A DNA stretch of 64,000 nt from the NCBI RefSeq assembly GCF_000382325.1, contig NZ_KB908056.1:1059148-1123147 (forward strand), written 5' to 3'. Each line of letters begins with the position of its first letter. Within the stretch, counting starts at the first letter, position 1. The stretch is from Woodsholea maritima DSM 17123 (GTDB lineage: Bacteria; Pseudomonadota; Alphaproteobacteria; Caulobacterales; Maricaulaceae). The position numbers were made by a program, and so were the translations under genes. Of this stretch, positions 62,876 through 64,000 are shown piece after piece. The notes beneath the pieces are model-generated. The model ran no database searches. It saw only the letters and a list, made by a program, of their open reading frames with translations, and had not been told where the DNA came from.

Positions 62876-64000
62876 TCATGCGTAACCCTCCACGTAAGTC
62901 CAATATCCATCCGCATATTGCGGCAGGTGGGCATAGCGCTCCGGAACCCGTTCACGGATGATTCGGCGCGAGGCCGACCCGAACATCTGTTTAACCCGTA
63001 CCGATCCGGCTGGCGGGTGAAATGGGTTAGGATGATAGCGCCCGGCCATAAAGCGCTGTTCGTAATAAGGTGCGCGTTCCGCGTAGAGCGGATGGGGAAG
63101 GCCATCGGCGAAAATGTAAGCCTGGTCCCCTGGCGTGTTCAAAACCTCATCAGGGGTTCGCAGGGCGCGTTGCTGTTTGGAACGGATCGTCTCTACCTGC
63201 CCATAATGTGCAGCCTCAATAACCGAAGAGATCAGATCACCGCCCGAGAGAATGTTTTGAATGGCTTGCTGTTTTGCGATACTCGCGCGCGCTTGCGAAA
63301 ATTCATCATCATATTGGATTGTTTGCGTTCCTAGCATGCGGCTCAGCACAGTGGCCGAGGTCAGATCGCGCACAGCGAAGTACACACGGCAGGCCGCGCT
63401 GGCCGTGATCTCCACATCCGCATTAGGGCCGATGGCCTTCATCTGGTCAGTAGACTGGAACACCGCCACCGGGCGAATGCCAATACCTGCGCCAATACTG
63501 AAGAGCTGTCTGATCAGCGGATAGCCTGAGAGCTGGGCCGCTTCATCGATGAACCAGGTCTGGCGCGGTGCACTCGGTGCCGACTTCTTCTCAAAATACA
63601 GACGCGAGGTGATGGTCTTGATGATGGGTGCCCATTGGCGCAGCAGATGGGCTGGCGGCATCAAATACAAATGATGCGGCGTGCGTGAGCGCGTCAGTTC
63701 CGCCAAATCAAAATCAAAGGGCGGAGAAACGGACTCCATCAGCACCGGGTCAGCCAGCGCGGCGAAGGACTTAAACAGTTCGCCGAATACGCCAGCCATG
63801 CCGCCTCCGCTATCGCGCTCTCGCCAGGCCGCTATCTCTTCCTCAATTCGGCGCGCGATAGCGTATTTGGATTCCGACATCTCAAAGGCAAAATCGAGAT
63901 AGGCATTGCCGCCTGCCGGGATCGTGTTGATGAACTCATACAGGCGCGGAAAGGTCAGGACGCCATCATGTTCGGTAATGGCGAGGCCACCGCCGACAAG
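62876..64000 (-). CDS. TraG/VirD4-like coupling protein, C-terminal part (continues past the window)
   Basis: The frame stays open from 62876 to the window edge, so the start lies beyond 64000. The visible part contains RQTWFIDEAAQLSGYPLIRQ (Walker B and sensor region), VFQSTDQMKAIGPNADVEIT and a C-terminal tail, typical of VirD4/TraG ATPases. It is not close to the ICE traG, so it belongs to a second conjugative element. Near-identical overlap with the ParB relic is not seen. Confidence 0.78.
   Translation of the reverse strand, partial: LVGGGLAITEHDGVLTFPRLYEFINTIPAGGNAYLDFAFEMSESKYAIARRIEEEIAAWRERDSGGGMAGVFGELFKSFAALADPVLMESVSPPFDFDLAELTRSRTPHHLYLMPPAHLLRQWAPIIKTITSRLYFEKKSAPSAPRQTWFIDEAAQLSGYPLIRQLFSIGAGIGIRPVAVFQSTDQMKAIGPNADVEITASAACRVYFAVRDLTSATVLSRMLGTQTIQYDDEFSQARASIAKQQAIQNILSGGDLISSVIEAAHYGQVETIRSKQQRALRTPDEVLNTPGDQAYIFADGLPHPLYAERAPYYEQRFMAGRYHPNPFHPPAGSVRVKQMFGSASRRIIRERVPERYAHLPQYADGYWTYVEGYA

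Overview
The window is high-GC alphaproteobacterial DNA, judged by gene families and by its trb-type transfer region. It is almost wholly accessory DNA. No intact tRNA, rRNA or CRISPR array was seen. Two partial direct copies of a tRNA 3' end mark element boundaries.

Region A (1-16 kb) holds stress and detoxification genes with many local regulators: TetR/DoxX, LysR, TetR/AhpD-like, a divergent ArsR/DUF6428 pair, an SDR oxidoreductase, an alkylation-repair cassette (alkB, ada, a 2OG-Fe(II) oxygenase), two MFS exporters, a TauE/SafE permease, a small ATPase, and a divergent nitrilase/TetR pair. Clear palindromic operators lie beside two of the TetR genes.

Region B (16.1-42.2 kb, nearly all minus strand) is the backbone of an integrative conjugative element (ICE) resembling the Tn4371/trb type. 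In transcription order it carries DUF932, a ParB-like protein, a Toprim protein, DUF2493, DUF736, DUF2285/DUF6499 regulators, an HTH protein, DUF2840, TraF-type peptidase, lytic transglycosylase, relaxase, TraG, a ribbon-helix-helix protein, trbBCDEJKLFGI and DUF2274. The repA and parA genes I expect between the HTH gene and DUF2840 are missing, and an abortive-infection gene in the backbone is broken by one in-frame TGA.

Region C (42.4-51.6 kb) is a defence island between the backbone and the ICE integrase (51.6-53.0 kb). On the minus strand is a tightly coupled four-gene operon: a PD-(D/E)xK nuclease, a HEPN-like protein, a protein resembling predicted pPIWI-associated nucleases, and a caspase-like protease. 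I do not know this combination as a named system, and it is the best candidate for something new. Divergent from it are AbiEi/AbiEii and a SIR2-APAZ/short-Argonaute (SPARSA) pair. A near-perfect 18-bp inverted repeat overlaps the starts of both divergent operons.

Region D (53.2-59.3 kb) is a small island between two 48-bp direct repeats from the 3' half of a tRNA-Arg(CCG)-like gene. It has its own tyrosine integrase, with a matching putative arm-site repeat at each end, an AlpA-type regulator, a ParB-like protein, a MarR-like protein and phage or toxin relics.

Region E (59.3-64 kb) is a mosaic of mobile-element remnants: a truncated serine recombinase, a chimeric membrane/coiled-coil ORF, a ParB relic, and the C-terminal part of a VirD4/TraG-type coupling protein that runs off the window. 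No third att copy was found left of 53 kb, so the ICE's other end probably lies outside the window and region A may be ICE cargo.
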